DNA from: Neisseria macacae ATCC 33926
GTDB taxonomy: Bacteria > Pseudomonadota > Gammaproteobacteria > Burkholderiales > Neisseriaceae
DNA length: 64,000 bases
Reading direction: 5' to 3'
Assembly (NCBI RefSeq): GCF_022749495.1
Contig: NZ_CP094241.1
Coordinates: forward strand, 1,116,001 to 1,180,000
Under the pieces are notes generated by a model that saw only the letters and a list, made by a program, of their open reading frames with translations, was not told the origin of the DNA and did no database searches. A program made the translations under genes and the position numbers. Positions within the stretch are counted from its first letter, which is position 1. Every line of letters starts with the position of its first letter. Positions 1-8,366 of the stretch are shown in pieces.

Positions 1-238
1 CGCCGACGATACCGGCGAGAATGGCGACGGCGTTCAAACCGATTTGGACGACGGTGATGAAACTGCCCGGCTGCTGCTGCATGTTGAGCACATCCAGCGC
101 GCGCGTGTCGCCGCCGTCTTTTGCCATGACTTGCAATTTGATTTTGCGCGCCGAGGCGAGCGCGAGTTCGGAGCAGGAAACGAATGCGCTGATGACGATC
201 AGCAGGACCAATAATAATAAGGCTTCGAGAATATTCAT
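1..238 (-). CDS. CNNM/DUF21 (hemolysin-family) membrane protein, N-terminal part
   Basis: Partial gene: the reverse-strand ATG is at 236-238 and the frame stays open to the window edge (about 79 residues). The product begins with a strong hydrophobic helix (residues 1-20) followed by SCSELALASARK, which matches the start of the CNNM (DUF21) transmembrane domain, where an S/CxxE-A-L motif follows the first helix. A second hydrophobic stretch (ITVVQIGLNAVAILAGIVG) lies near the cut. Family members are inner-membrane proteins with later CBS and CorC_HlyC domains, linked to Mg2+/Co2+ homeostasis; those domains are outside the window, so the exact subfamily is open. Downstream parts cannot be checked for integrity. 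Confidence 0.75.
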   Translation of the reverse strand, partial: MNILEALLLLVLLIVISAFVSCSELALASARKIKLQVMAKDGGDTRALDVLNMQQQPGSFITVVQIGLNAVAILAGIVG

Positions 239-280
239 GAAAAACGGTGTGTGTGGCAAACAGAGGACATTTTAGCATTA

Positions 281-312
281 AAGGTCGTCTGAAAAATTCA
301 GACGACCTTTTT
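281..312. terminator. DUS-pair hairpin terminator
   Basis: Inverted AGGTCGTCTGAA copies around a very short loop, with T/A runs on both sides. It sits at the 3' end of the DUF5713 gene. Confidence 0.75.
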
Positions 313-323
313 GCCAGTCATAC

Positions 324-677
324 TTACCAATCGCGCGGGGCAACCAGTTCTTCGATGTCCGCATCTTCAAAGCCGTAGCTTTGGGCGATGTATTCCATAT
401 CGGTGGCAATCGTGTCTCTAGCGACGGTCTCGATTTCGCTGTCGTTTTCATCAAACTCTTCAGCCAATTCGTTGAAGCGTTCGGTAGCTGCGTGGGTTAG
501 TTCGTATAGGGCGTCGAGATTTTCGGGCTGTTCGGTTTCGATTTGACGGCATAGTTCAACTAGGATGTTTTCTCCTTTTTGCACGAGTTTGGGCGGGAAA
601 TAATCGTCGTCGTACATATCCTGCAAAAAGGTGTGGTTTGCCAATTCGGTGTTGTTCAGTTGATGACGTGTAGTCAT
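324..677 (-). CDS. DUF5713 family protein
   Basis: A 117-residue acidic soluble protein. The N-terminal motif FLQDMYDDDYFPPKLV followed by ILVELCRQIE is characteristic of DUF5713, a small family of unknown function in Neisseria and Gram-positive bacteria. The rest is predicted helical and rich in Glu/Asp, with no signal peptide or membrane segment. The start ATG is preceded by an AGGAAA-type ribosome site. DUS hairpins lie on both sides, so it is probably transcribed alone. Family assignment comes from the N-terminal motif; no function is claimed. Confidence 0.8.
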   Translation of the reverse strand: MTTRHQLNNTELANHTFLQDMYDDDYFPPKLVQKGENILVELCRQIETEQPENLDALYELTHAATERFNELAEEFDENDSEIETVARDTIATDMEYIAQSYGFEDADIEELVAPRDW

Positions 678-714
678 GATTTTCCTTTTCTATTTAGCAG
701 ATGGATTTTAAAAA

Positions 715-776
715 AAGGTCGTCTGAAAGCGCAGCTTCAACGAAGTTAAAACGGTTTTGAGATTTTCAGACGACCT
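715..776. terminator. DUS inverted pair with a long loop
   Basis: AGGTCGTCTGAA and its complement are separated by about 36 bp containing GCAGCTTCAACGAAGTTAA. A closely similar unit occurs at 13116-13193. It lies between the NYN gene's 3' end and DUF5713 and probably ends transcription of the NYN gene. Confidence 0.55.
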
Positions 777-823
777 CTGTGGATTGTGGGCGACAGATTA
801 GCCTTTTCCTTCAAACATATGGC

Positions 824-2008
824 TTAACTTTTGGCGGTAAAGCGTTTGTTGACGCGCAGGCGTTCGCCTCGGCCGGCTTTTTTGATTTCCAGCCAGTCGG
901 CGAAGATGGCGTGGATGAGGTGGTTTATGGTTTCAAAGCCGTATTGCTGCGGGTCGGTGCCTTGTGCGGCGAGTTGCTTCGATACGTCGCTCAAACGTGC
1001 CCAGCCTTGTTCGTCGGCGTGGGTATCGACTGCCTGCTGTACGGCAGGGATAACGCGGGTAACGGGCAGTTTGCTGCTTTTGGCGGCGGGTTCGGGTTTG
1101 ACGGGTGTCGATTGCGCGGTGTCTGCCGCAGGGCTTGGTGCGGTATTTTCGTTTTTGGTTGGGTTGGTTTTTTTGCTGCGCGTTTTGCGTTTTTGCGCGG
1201 CGTTGGGGTCGTCTGAAACGGTTTCTTCTGCCTGATGGGTTGCCACTGGGTTTTCAGACGACCTCTCTGTCGGCTTGTCGGCGGATTTGCGGCGGCGGAC
1301 TTGGAGTTGGTTGTTGTCGGTGCGGTGTTCGAAGATGTCGAAGGATTTGATGAGGTCGGAGAGTTTGCCGTAGCCGTACAGCCTTGAGTCGAAATCGGGA
1401 TTGATTTTGCTGATGTAGCTGCCGATGGGGCCGAGGTTTGCCCAGCCGAGATCGTCGGCGTTTTCGCGCACGGCGCGTTTGAGCAGGGACAGCGCGTCAG
1501 GGGCGGCGGATTCTTCGGCGGCAGGGTTGTTTTTGCCGTTGTTCTTCTCTTTTTCCCGGCGTTGTTTTTCGGGACGGAAGATTTCGGTGTAGATGAATTT
1601 GTCGCAGGCTTTGCGGAAGGCTTCGGGCGTTTTCTTTTCGCCGAAACCGTAAACGGTCAACCCGCTTTCGCGCAGGCGGCTTGCCAATCGGGTGAAGTCG
1701 GAATCGCTGGATACGATGCAGAAGCCGTCGAAATTGCCGCTGTATAGCAAATCCATCGCGTCGATAACCAACGCCATATCGGTGGCGTTTTTGCCTTTGG
1801 TGTAGGCGAATTGCTGGACGGGGATGATGGCATGGGGCAGGAGGGCGGCTTTCCATTTGGAAAGGCCGTGGCTCCAGTCGCCGTAGATGCGTTTGACGCT
1901 GGCGATGCCGTATTTGGCAACTTCTTCGAGCAGGCGGTCGATGATGTCGGCGGGGGCGTTGTCGGCGTCGATGAGGACGGCGAGTTTTTTGTTGGCCAAT
2001 GTGGTCAT
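824..2008 (-). CDS. NYN-domain (PIN-like) protein with two OST-HTH/LOTUS domains
   Basis: 394 residues. Residues 8-150 form an NYN/LabA-type PIN-like nuclease fold: LIDADNAP near the N-terminus and IVSSDSDFTRLA around residue 100 supply the acidic residues expected of the metal site. Two LOTUS/OST-HTH RNA-binding modules follow (about 168-245 and 320-388), separated by a low-complexity Ser/Thr/Lys/Pro linker. Family knowledge suggests an RNA-directed ribonuclease or RNA-binding protein; the substrate is unknown. The linker contains an inverted DUS pair (1207-1217 and 1253-1264), so two uptake words sit inside the reading frame where the protein can tolerate them. Probably monocistronic: 67 bp separate it from mdh, with a hairpin between. 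Confidence 0.85.
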   Translation of the reverse strand: MTTLANKKLAVLIDADNAPADIIDRLLEEVAKYGIASVKRIYGDWSHGLSKWKAALLPHAIIPVQQFAYTKGKNATDMALVIDAMDLLYSGNFDGFCIVSSDSDFTRLASRLRESGLTVYGFGEKKTPEAFRKACDKFIYTEIFRPEKQRREKEKNNGKNNPAAEESAAPDALSLLKRAVRENADDLGWANLGPIGSYISKINPDFDSRLYGYGKLSDLIKSFDIFEHRTDNNQLQVRRRKSADKPTERSSENPVATHQAEETVSDDPNAAQKRKTRSKKTNPTKNENTAPSPAADTAQSTPVKPEPAAKSSKLPVTRVIPAVQQAVDTHADEQGWARLSDVSKQLAAQGTDPQQYGFETINHLIHAIFADWLEIKKAGRGERLRVNKRFTAKS

Positions 2009-2033
2009 GGGGACTCCGTGGTATTCATGTCAG

Positions 2034-2071
2034 TCGAGGTCGTCTGAAAACTGGTTTTCAGACGACCTCGA
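2034..2071. terminator. DUS-pair hairpin terminator downstream of mdh
   Basis: TCGAGGTCGTCTGAAAAC is paired with its complement around a 2-bp loop, immediately after the mdh stop on the minus strand. Confidence 0.8.
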
Positions 2072-2075
2072 TCTT

Positions 2076-3062
2076 TTAAAGCATATCTTGTATGGCGGCG
2101 CGTTCTTCTTCCAGCTCCGCCAGTGTCGCGGCGATGCGTTGGCGGCTGAACTCATCCGACAAGTCCAGGCCTTGGACGATGCGGTAGCTGCCTGCGTCGC
2201 AAATGACGGGGAAACCGAAAATCAAACCTTCGGGGATGCCGTAAGAGCCGTCGGAGGGGACGCCCATCGTTATCCATTTGCCGCTGCTGCCGAGCAGCCA
2301 GTCGCGCAGGTGGTAGATGGCGGCATTCGCGGCGGAGGCGGCGGACGACGAACCGCGCGCGGCGATGATGGCGGCACCGCGTCCGGCGATTTTCGGCATG
2401 AAGACTTCGGTGTTCCAATCGGGTTCGGTAATCATGTCTTTGACGGACTCGCCGTTGCTGGTGGCGTAGCGGTAGTCGGCGTACATGGTCGGGCTGTGGT
2501 TGCCCCAGACGCACATTTGCTCGATGGAAGGAATCGGGCGGTTGATTTTCTCGGCGACTTGGCTGACGGCGCGGTGGTGGTCGAGACGCATCAGGGCGGT
2601 GAAGTTTTCCGGCGGGATGTCGGGCGCGGACTTCATGGCGATGTAGGCGTTGGTGTTGGCGGGGTTGCCGACGACGAGGACTTTGACGTCGCGATGGGCA
2701 ACTTTGTTCAACGCCGCGCCTTGTACTTTGAAAATTTCGGCGTTGGCGTGCAGCAGGTCGGCGCGTTCCATGCCTTGCGTACGCGGGCGCGCACCGATCA
2801 AGAGGGCGATGTCGGCATCTTTGAAGGCGACTTCGGGGTCGTCTGTGGCGAAGATGTCGGCAAGAAGCGGGAAAGCGCAATCCTGCATTTCCATAATCAC
2901 GCCGCGCAATGCCTGTTGCGCCTGTGGCAGATCGAGCAGTTGCAGGATAACGGGTTGGTCGCGTCCGAGCATAATGCCGCCAGCGATACGGAACAGGGTC
3001 GCATAGGCAATTTGCCCTGCGGCGCCGGTAACGGCGATGCGGACGGGAGGCTTGAGTGTCAT
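2076..3062 (-). CDS. mdh: Malate dehydrogenase
   Basis: 328 residues, the usual size for the cytosolic-type bacterial enzyme. It oxidises malate to oxaloacetate with NAD+ in the TCA cycle. Visible signatures are the Rossmann loop TGAAGQIAYATLFRI (residues 12-26), the substrate-loop arginines in GARPRTQGMERADLL, GNPANTNAYIA, the catalytic aspartate segment MRLDHHRA, and the catalytic histidine in WGNHSPTMYAD. All key residues are present and the length is complete. Neighbours (NYN gene, radA) are unrelated and separated by DUS hairpins, so it is likely its own transcription unit. Confidence 0.97.
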   Translation of the reverse strand: MTLKPPVRIAVTGAAGQIAYATLFRIAGGIMLGRDQPVILQLLDLPQAQQALRGVIMEMQDCAFPLLADIFATDDPEVAFKDADIALLIGARPRTQGMERADLLHANAEIFKVQGAALNKVAHRDVKVLVVGNPANTNAYIAMKSAPDIPPENFTALMRLDHHRAVSQVAEKINRPIPSIEQMCVWGNHSPTMYADYRYATSNGESVKDMITEPDWNTEVFMPKIAGRGAAIIAARGSSSAASAANAAIYHLRDWLLGSSGKWITMGVPSDGSYGIPEGLIFGFPVICDAGSYRIVQGLDLSDEFSRQRIAATLAELEEERAAIQDML

Positions 3063-3130
3063 GTTTTTCCTTTTGAAGTCGTTGTTTTACTTGGTTTGCG
3101 GATTATAACAGCATTGAGTATTAGAGAATG

Positions 3131-3174
3131 AAAAGGTCGTCTGAAACTGGGAATAAGTTTTCAGACGACCTTTT
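3131..3174. terminator. DUS-pair hairpin terminator downstream of radA
   Basis: AAAAGGTCGTCTGAAA pairs with its complement across a 12-bp loop, with flanking A/T runs, just beyond the radA stop. Confidence 0.75.
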
Positions 3175-3187
3175 CGATTGCTGTCTG

Positions 3188-4567
3188 TCAATTTTCCGCA
3201 TCGCGGCAGATGTCGATGGCTTCCTGAAGGCTGGAAACGCCGAAGATTTTTAGGTTTGGGAACTCTTTTTCGTTGCGCGGCATATTGGCTTTGGGGACGA
3301 TGGCGCGTTTGAAACCGAGTTTTTCCGCTTCTTTGAGCCGCTCTTGTCCGCGTGCGACGGGGCGGACTTCGCCGCTTAGTCCGATTTCGCCGAAGGCGAC
3401 CATTTTTTCGGGCAGCGGGCGGTTGCGGAAGCTGGAGAGCATGGCGAGGATGACGGCGAGGTCGGCGGCGGGTTCTCCGATTTTGACGCCGCCGACGGCA
3501 TTGAGGAACACGTCTTGGTCGAAGCAGGCGATGCCGCCGTGGCGGTTGAGGACGGCGAGCAGCATGGCGAGGCGGTTTTGTTCGAGGCCGACGGTGAGGC
3601 GTTTGGGGGTGAAGCCGTGTGCATCATCGACCAATGCCTGAATTTCGACCAGAAGCGGGCGGCTGCCTTCCTGTGTGACCAAAACGCACGAACCGGGCGT
3701 GTCGTCGCGGTAGCTGGCGAGGAAGATGGCGGACGGGTTGGACACGCCTTTCAAACCGTTTTCGGTCATGGCGAACACGCCCAGTTCGTTTGCCGCGCCG
3801 AAGCGGTTTTTGATGGCGCGTATCATGCGGTAGTTGGAATGTTGGTCGCCCTCGAAATACAGCACGGTATCGACCATGTGTTCCAGCACGCGCGGGCCGG
3901 CAATCGCGCCGTCTTTGGTAACGTGTCCGACCAGTATCATGGCGATGCCCATTTGTTTCGCCATGCGCGTCAGTTGGGCGGCGCATTCGCGTACCTGCGA
4001 TACGGAGCCGGGGGCGGAGGTGATTTGGTCGGAATACATGGTTTGGATGGAGTCGATAACGACGACTTCGGGCTGATGCTGTTTCAATGCCGTCTGAATC
4101 GCTTCCATGCGGATTTCGGCAAGCAGGTTCACGCCTTCGGTGGGCAGTTCCAAACGCTGCGCGCGCAGGGCGACCTGTTGGGCGGATTCTTCGCCGGAAA
4201 CGTACAGCACTTTTCGGCTTTGCGCCATTTTGGCGATGGTTTGCAACAGCAGCGTGGATTTGCCGATGCCGGGGTCGCCACCGAGCAGGATGACCGCGCC
4301 GTCAACCAGGCCACCGCCCAATACGCGGTCGAGTTCGCCCATGCCCGTCGGATTGCGCGGCACTTCGGTAGCGGTCACGGCGGAGAGGGATTGGACGGTT
4401 GAGGTATCCGCCGCCCAAGATTGGAAGCGGGCGTTTTTCGGCTCGGGCGCGGCCAGGCTTTCCTGAAGCGTGTTCCACTCGCCGCAATGCGGGCATTTGC
4501 CTTGCCATTTCGGTGAAGTGCCGCCGCATTCGGTGCATTGGTAGATGGTTTTGGGGGCTTTTGCCAT
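3188..4567 (-). CDS. radA: DNA repair/recombination protein RadA
   Basis: 459 residues. The N-terminal C4 zinc finger (YQCTECGGTSPKW...KCPHCGEW, residues 9-33), the RecA-like ATPase with Walker A GGDPGIGKST (about residue 97) and the RadA-specific KNRFG motif are all visible. The C-terminal third is the Lon-like domain (VGGVKIGEPAADLAV). RadA acts as a helicase that extends the heteroduplex during RecA-mediated recombination and is important in natural transformation, which fits a DUS-rich competent genome. Start ATG preceded by a GGGAAAAC-type site. Flanked by DUS hairpins, so probably monocistronic. Confidence 0.97.
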   Translation of the reverse strand: MAKAPKTIYQCTECGGTSPKWQGKCPHCGEWNTLQESLAAPEPKNARFQSWAADTSTVQSLSAVTATEVPRNPTGMGELDRVLGGGLVDGAVILLGGDPGIGKSTLLLQTIAKMAQSRKVLYVSGEESAQQVALRAQRLELPTEGVNLLAEIRMEAIQTALKQHQPEVVVIDSIQTMYSDQITSAPGSVSQVRECAAQLTRMAKQMGIAMILVGHVTKDGAIAGPRVLEHMVDTVLYFEGDQHSNYRMIRAIKNRFGAANELGVFAMTENGLKGVSNPSAIFLASYRDDTPGSCVLVTQEGSRPLLVEIQALVDDAHGFTPKRLTVGLEQNRLAMLLAVLNRHGGIACFDQDVFLNAVGGVKIGEPAADLAVILAMLSSFRNRPLPEKMVAFGEIGLSGEVRPVARGQERLKEAEKLGFKRAIVPKANMPRNEKEFPNLKIFGVSSLQEAIDICRDAEN

Positions 4568-4598
4568 GATGTTTTCCCTATGGGATTTTTGAAGTGTG

Positions 4599-4643
4599 AA
4601 AAGGTCGTCTGAAAACTGATATCGTTTTCAGACGACCTTTTTT
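4599..4643. terminator. DUS-pair hairpin terminator downstream of the S41 protease gene
   Basis: AAAAGGTCGTCTGAAAAC and its complement around a short loop, with a T6 run on the plus side. It separates radA from the protease gene. Confidence 0.75.
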
Positions 4644-4661
4644 CAAGGATTCGGACTGGGC

Positions 4662-6164
4662 TTATTTGCTTTCGTCTTTACCGTCTTTCTTGTCTTTTTT
4701 CGGAGCCGGTTTTTTCGCCGCCAAACCTAAAGACTTCTGCCATTCGGCTGGATTTTTCACTAAATCCAAGGCTTTGCGGAGCTGGTCGTCTTTGGCAGGA
4801 TTAGGAATACGACGGCTGGAGAGGTCTTCGTCTTTCTCTTTGTCCTTGCCTTTTTTGGACTTGGCGTTTTCGTCGGCTTTGGCGGCTTCGTTTGAATCAG
4901 GCGTACTGATTTCGTTGCTGCTGTTGACGTCTTCGCCGCCGAGCGGGTTGCCGATGTGTCCGGCGAGGTCGGCTTCGCGGCTTTCAAAGGCGCGGTCTTT
5001 GTCTTTGACTTCGACGTCGGGAACGATGCCTTGCGCTTGAATCGAGCGGTCGTTCGGCGTGTAGTACAGTGCGGTGGTCAGTTTGACTGCGCTGCCGTTG
5101 GACAGCGGAATCAGGGTTTGAACCGAGCCTTTACCGAAACTTTGCGTACCGACGACGACGGCACGTTTGTGGTCTTGCAGCGCGCCGGCAACGATTTCGG
5201 AAGCGGAAGCGGAGCCTGAGTTAATCAACACGGTCATCGGGATGGTTTTCAACTCGGCGGGCAGATCTGCCAGCGGGTCTCTGCCGCTCGTGCGGATGTA
5301 GTCTTCGGGACGGGCTTTCAATACCATACCCTCTTTGCCGTCGCGGCCTTTGGTGCTGACGACTTTTGCGTCTGCGGGCAGGAAGGCGGCAGAGACACCG
5401 ACCGCGCCGTCAAGCAGACCGCCCGGGTCGTCGCGCAGGTCAAGGATGATGCCTTTGAGCGGCGCGCCTTTGTTTGCCTTAATCAGGGCTTTGGCGGCTT
5501 CGTTGATGCCCGCTACGGTGCGCTCTTGGAATTGGGACACGCGGATGTAGCCGTAGTTCGGCTCGAGCAGGTGGTGGCGGACGCTTTTGACTTTAATGAT
5601 GGCGCGGGTCAGGTTGACGACGATGGGCTTGTCCACGTTTTTGCGCGAAAGGGTCAGGGTGATTTTGGTACCCGGTTTGCCGCGCATTTTTTTCACGGCT
5701 TCGCTGGTGGTCAGGCCGCGTGTGGAGACGTTGTCGATTTTGGCGATGAAGTCGCCGCTTTTCACGCCTGCGCGCTCGGCGGGCGTATCTTCAATCGGGG
5801 CGATGACTTTGATAAAGCCGTCTTCCTGACCGATTTCCATACCCAAGCCGCCGAATTCGCCACTGGTGGATTCCTTCATGTCGGCATAGCCTTTTTTATC
5901 CATATACTCGGAATGCGGGTCGAGGTCGGATACCATGCCTTTCATCGCGCCTTCAAAGAGGTCGGCGTCGGATTTGTCTTGGTAATAATTGGCTTTGATT
6001 TGCCCGTAGACTTCCGCCATGTTGCGGATGGATTGTACGGGTAGGGTTTCGTTGTCTTTTTTGTCTTTTTCGGCGGCAAAGCTTTGAACGCTCAAGCTGA
6101 GGGCGACACCGCTGAATGCGCCGAGTGTGTAGAGTGCGACTTTTTTCAAAGTGGATGTTGACAT
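4662..6164 (-). CDS. ctpA: S41-family carboxyl-terminal processing protease
   Basis: 500 residues. An N-terminal signal/anchor (residues 8-30) sends it to the periplasm. A PDZ domain spans about 100-175 (GGLGMEIG, GDFIAKIDN). The S41 protease domain has GYIRVSQF, LDLRDDPGGLLD and the catalytic pair: Ser320 in GSASASEIV and Lys345 in QSFGKGSVQ, with the 25-residue spacing typical of CtpA/Prc enzymes. The C-terminal 120 residues are highly charged (Lys/Asp/Glu-rich) and probably disordered. Family members trim C-termini of periplasmic proteins and control peptidoglycan hydrolases, which is notable because the next gene upstream encodes an EnvC-like hydrolase activator. Exact substrate unknown. 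Confidence 0.93.
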   Translation of the reverse strand: MSTSTLKKVALYTLGAFSGVALSLSVQSFAAEKDKKDNETLPVQSIRNMAEVYGQIKANYYQDKSDADLFEGAMKGMVSDLDPHSEYMDKKGYADMKESTSGEFGGLGMEIGQEDGFIKVIAPIEDTPAERAGVKSGDFIAKIDNVSTRGLTTSEAVKKMRGKPGTKITLTLSRKNVDKPIVVNLTRAIIKVKSVRHHLLEPNYGYIRVSQFQERTVAGINEAAKALIKANKGAPLKGIILDLRDDPGGLLDGAVGVSAAFLPADAKVVSTKGRDGKEGMVLKARPEDYIRTSGRDPLADLPAELKTIPMTVLINSGSASASEIVAGALQDHKRAVVVGTQSFGKGSVQTLIPLSNGSAVKLTTALYYTPNDRSIQAQGIVPDVEVKDKDRAFESREADLAGHIGNPLGGEDVNSSNEISTPDSNEAAKADENAKSKKGKDKEKDEDLSSRRIPNPAKDDQLRKALDLVKNPAEWQKSLGLAAKKPAPKKDKKDGKDESK

Positions 6165-6428
6165 TATGAATAGCTTTCTTTTTGTCTTATTTCATTTCAG
6201 ACCGTAATGACTGTGAAACGGGGTGGGAAATATTGCTTCAGACGACCTGAATATACATTCGCAAGACTGTATGCGATTTACGCTTGTTAAACAACAGGGT
6301 TAGCGTAAAAAATATCTGCGCGGGTGTAAAAGCTTTTGAATATAGGGCCGTCGGGTCGGGTTGTTAAATTTCAGACGACCCCGTGATACGGTAAAAGGTC
6401 GTCTGAAAATGTCAAGCCGGTTTGCAGG
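6165..6428. other. Intergenic spacer between the EnvC-like and ctpA genes
   Basis: 264 bp without an ORF. It holds three DUS words (near 6238, 6369 and 6395) and A/T-rich stretches. Two of them face each other at 6369-6411 and may form a weak hairpin that ends the EnvC-like transcript. The ctpA promoter must lie near 6165-6330, but no clear consensus was seen. Confidence 0.4.
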
Positions 6429-8183
6429 TCAGCTTATCCAGGAGAGCGGGTTCATTGCCTGCCCATTGTAGCGGACTTCCAAATACAGGCCTTCCATGCC
6501 CGAAGGCAGGGTTCCGCTGATGCCCAGGCGGTTGCCAGCGGCTACGGCGTAGCCTTTGGCGACTTCGATTTCGCTCAAACCTGAATAGATGCTGACATAG
6601 CCGTCGCCGTGATCGATGACGATGACTTTGCCGAAACCTTCCAGTTCATCGGCGTAGGTAACTGTACCGCCGGCGATGCTGCTGACGATTGCCGGAGTCG
6701 TTTGGTAGAACACGCCTTTCCAAACTTCACCGTCGCCGCGGTCTTGTCCGAAGAGTCCGGCAAGCGTGCCGCTGACCGGTTTTTTCAGACGACCCTGCAT
6801 GCGGCTGAAGCTGTTGGCATTGCTAATTCTGACGTAGGAAGGCGCGCGGATGTTCATGTCTTCTGCGGTCAGGTTGGACATGGCGGCGCGTTCGTCGGCG
6901 GCTTTTTGCGCGGCGGCGGCGCGGTCTTTGCGCGCTTTTTCAGCAGCGGCAAGACGGGCTTCGGCGGCTTTTTTACGCGCTTCGGCTTCCTGGCGGCGTT
7001 GCTCGGCTTTACGCTTTTCCAAGTCTTTCAGCAAGTTGTTCAGGCGTTGTTCGTTTTCTTTGTGGTTGATTTTTTTCTGCGCCTCTTTTGCCATCTGCGC
7101 GTTTTGGCGGCGGCTTTCCGCCTGTTCGGCAGTATTGGTTACACCTTGTCGGCGCAGCGAGGACTGGATGTTGACCTGAAGTTTTTTCAGATATGCCAGC
7201 TCGTTGTTGATTTTCTGCTCTTGCGCTGCCAGCTCTTTTTGCTGCTTCTCAAGGTCTTTGATGACTTGATCGTTGGCGGTGTTGATATAGCGGGTGTAAC
7301 GCAGGAAGCGGGTTTTCTGACCCGGCTCGGCATTTTTCAGGAACAGGGCAACGGCGTTGGGCTGGCTGTTTTTATAGTTGCCTGAAACGAAACGGGAAAT
7401 TTGCGCGCGCGTATTGGAAACCTGAGTTTTCAGGTAGTTCAAATCAGCATTGAGTTTTTGAAACTTGTCCCATGCGTCGCGCTGTTGGCGGTTGATGGCG
7501 GACAGGTTGATACGGCTTTGCTGCAACTGTTTCAACGTGGTGTTGACGTGGATGATGAAACCTTCGTTGCGGCTGCGCAGCGATTTTTTGCTTTCCAAAT
7601 CATTGGCGGCGGCGGTTACTGCGGCTTTGAATTCGTCTGAATCGGCGGCAGCGGTTTTCTTATCGGCTTTGTCCGCTTTTTTCTCAACGGATTTTTTATC
7701 TTGTTTTGCCGCTGCTTCGTCTTTTTTAGGCAACTCGGCGGCTTCTTTTTTTGCCTTTACATTGTTTTTGGCTGCGGGTTTGTCTGCCGCTTTGTCTTTG
7801 CCTTTTACAGGCTCGGTTTTTGCGGGAACGGCTTTGCCTGCCTTCTCTTCCGCTTTGGCTTCACCTTTTTTGTTTTTGTCGGCTTTATCTTGTTTTTTGG
7901 TTTCTTTGTCGTTTCTGCGTTCTTTGGCACGCTCGTTTTTTGCCGCTTCGGCAGTTTCCTTTTTGCTTTTGGCTACGGGCTTGTCATCTGCCTTGTCCTT
8001 GGCGTTTTTGGCGGCAGGTTTCGCTTTGTCTTTGGCAGCTTCTTTTTTAGCAGGTTCGGCATCTTTTTTGTCTTTGACGCTTTTTTTGACAGGCGCAGCC
8101 TTTTCCTTAGGCGCGTCTTTGGCGGCGAAAGAAGGCGAAGCGAAACCGATGAGCAGGGCGAGTAAAAGAGGTTTGTAACGCAT
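6429..8183 (-). CDS. envC: EnvC-like murein hydrolase activator (degenerate M23/LytM)
   Basis: 584 residues. Signal peptide at 1-20 (ending FASPSFAA). Residues 21-180 are an extreme Lys/Ala/Glu/Asp low-complexity tract. Residues 190-440 form a long coiled coil (LNADLNYLKTQVSNTRAQI and similar). The LytM fold occupies about 475-584. The zinc ligands of active M23 peptidases are missing: there is no HxxxD before the core, and LYLEVRYNGQ stands where active enzymes have an HxH-type motif. This matches EnvC/NlpD proteins, which activate cell-separation amidases rather than cleave murein. A DUS (near 6783) lies within the frame. The symbol is by family; the Neisseria locus name may differ. Confidence 0.88.
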   Translation of the reverse strand: MRYKPLLLALLIGFASPSFAAKDAPKEKAAPVKKSVKDKKDAEPAKKEAAKDKAKPAAKNAKDKADDKPVAKSKKETAEAAKNERAKERRNDKETKKQDKADKNKKGEAKAEEKAGKAVPAKTEPVKGKDKAADKPAAKNNVKAKKEAAELPKKDEAAAKQDKKSVEKKADKADKKTAAADSDEFKAAVTAAANDLESKKSLRSRNEGFIIHVNTTLKQLQQSRINLSAINRQQRDAWDKFQKLNADLNYLKTQVSNTRAQISRFVSGNYKNSQPNAVALFLKNAEPGQKTRFLRYTRYINTANDQVIKDLEKQQKELAAQEQKINNELAYLKKLQVNIQSSLRRQGVTNTAEQAESRRQNAQMAKEAQKKINHKENEQRLNNLLKDLEKRKAEQRRQEAEARKKAAEARLAAAEKARKDRAAAAQKAADERAAMSNLTAEDMNIRAPSYVRISNANSFSRMQGRLKKPVSGTLAGLFGQDRGDGEVWKGVFYQTTPAIVSSIAGGTVTYADELEGFGKVIVIDHGDGYVSIYSGLSEIEVAKGYAVAAGNRLGISGTLPSGMEGLYLEVRYNGQAMNPLSWIS

Positions 8184-8366
8184 GATTGGGTTCTGGATCG
8201 TTAAAATAAAGGCAATAGGCGGAATTATATAGTCAGCGGGGTCGTCTGAAAATATTGTTTAGGCAATTAAAACGGCGGTCATGCTGTGTTGTTTGTCATA
8301 TCGGATTCAGTATGGACAAGCTGCACGGCAAGGTTTGGCATCATATTATTTAATATGATGCTCCGT

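Noticed and set aside
1887..3131. 414-codon plus-strand frame opposite mdh
   Set aside because: Antisense shadow of mdh with Gly/Val-rich composition typical of reversed GC-rich genes.
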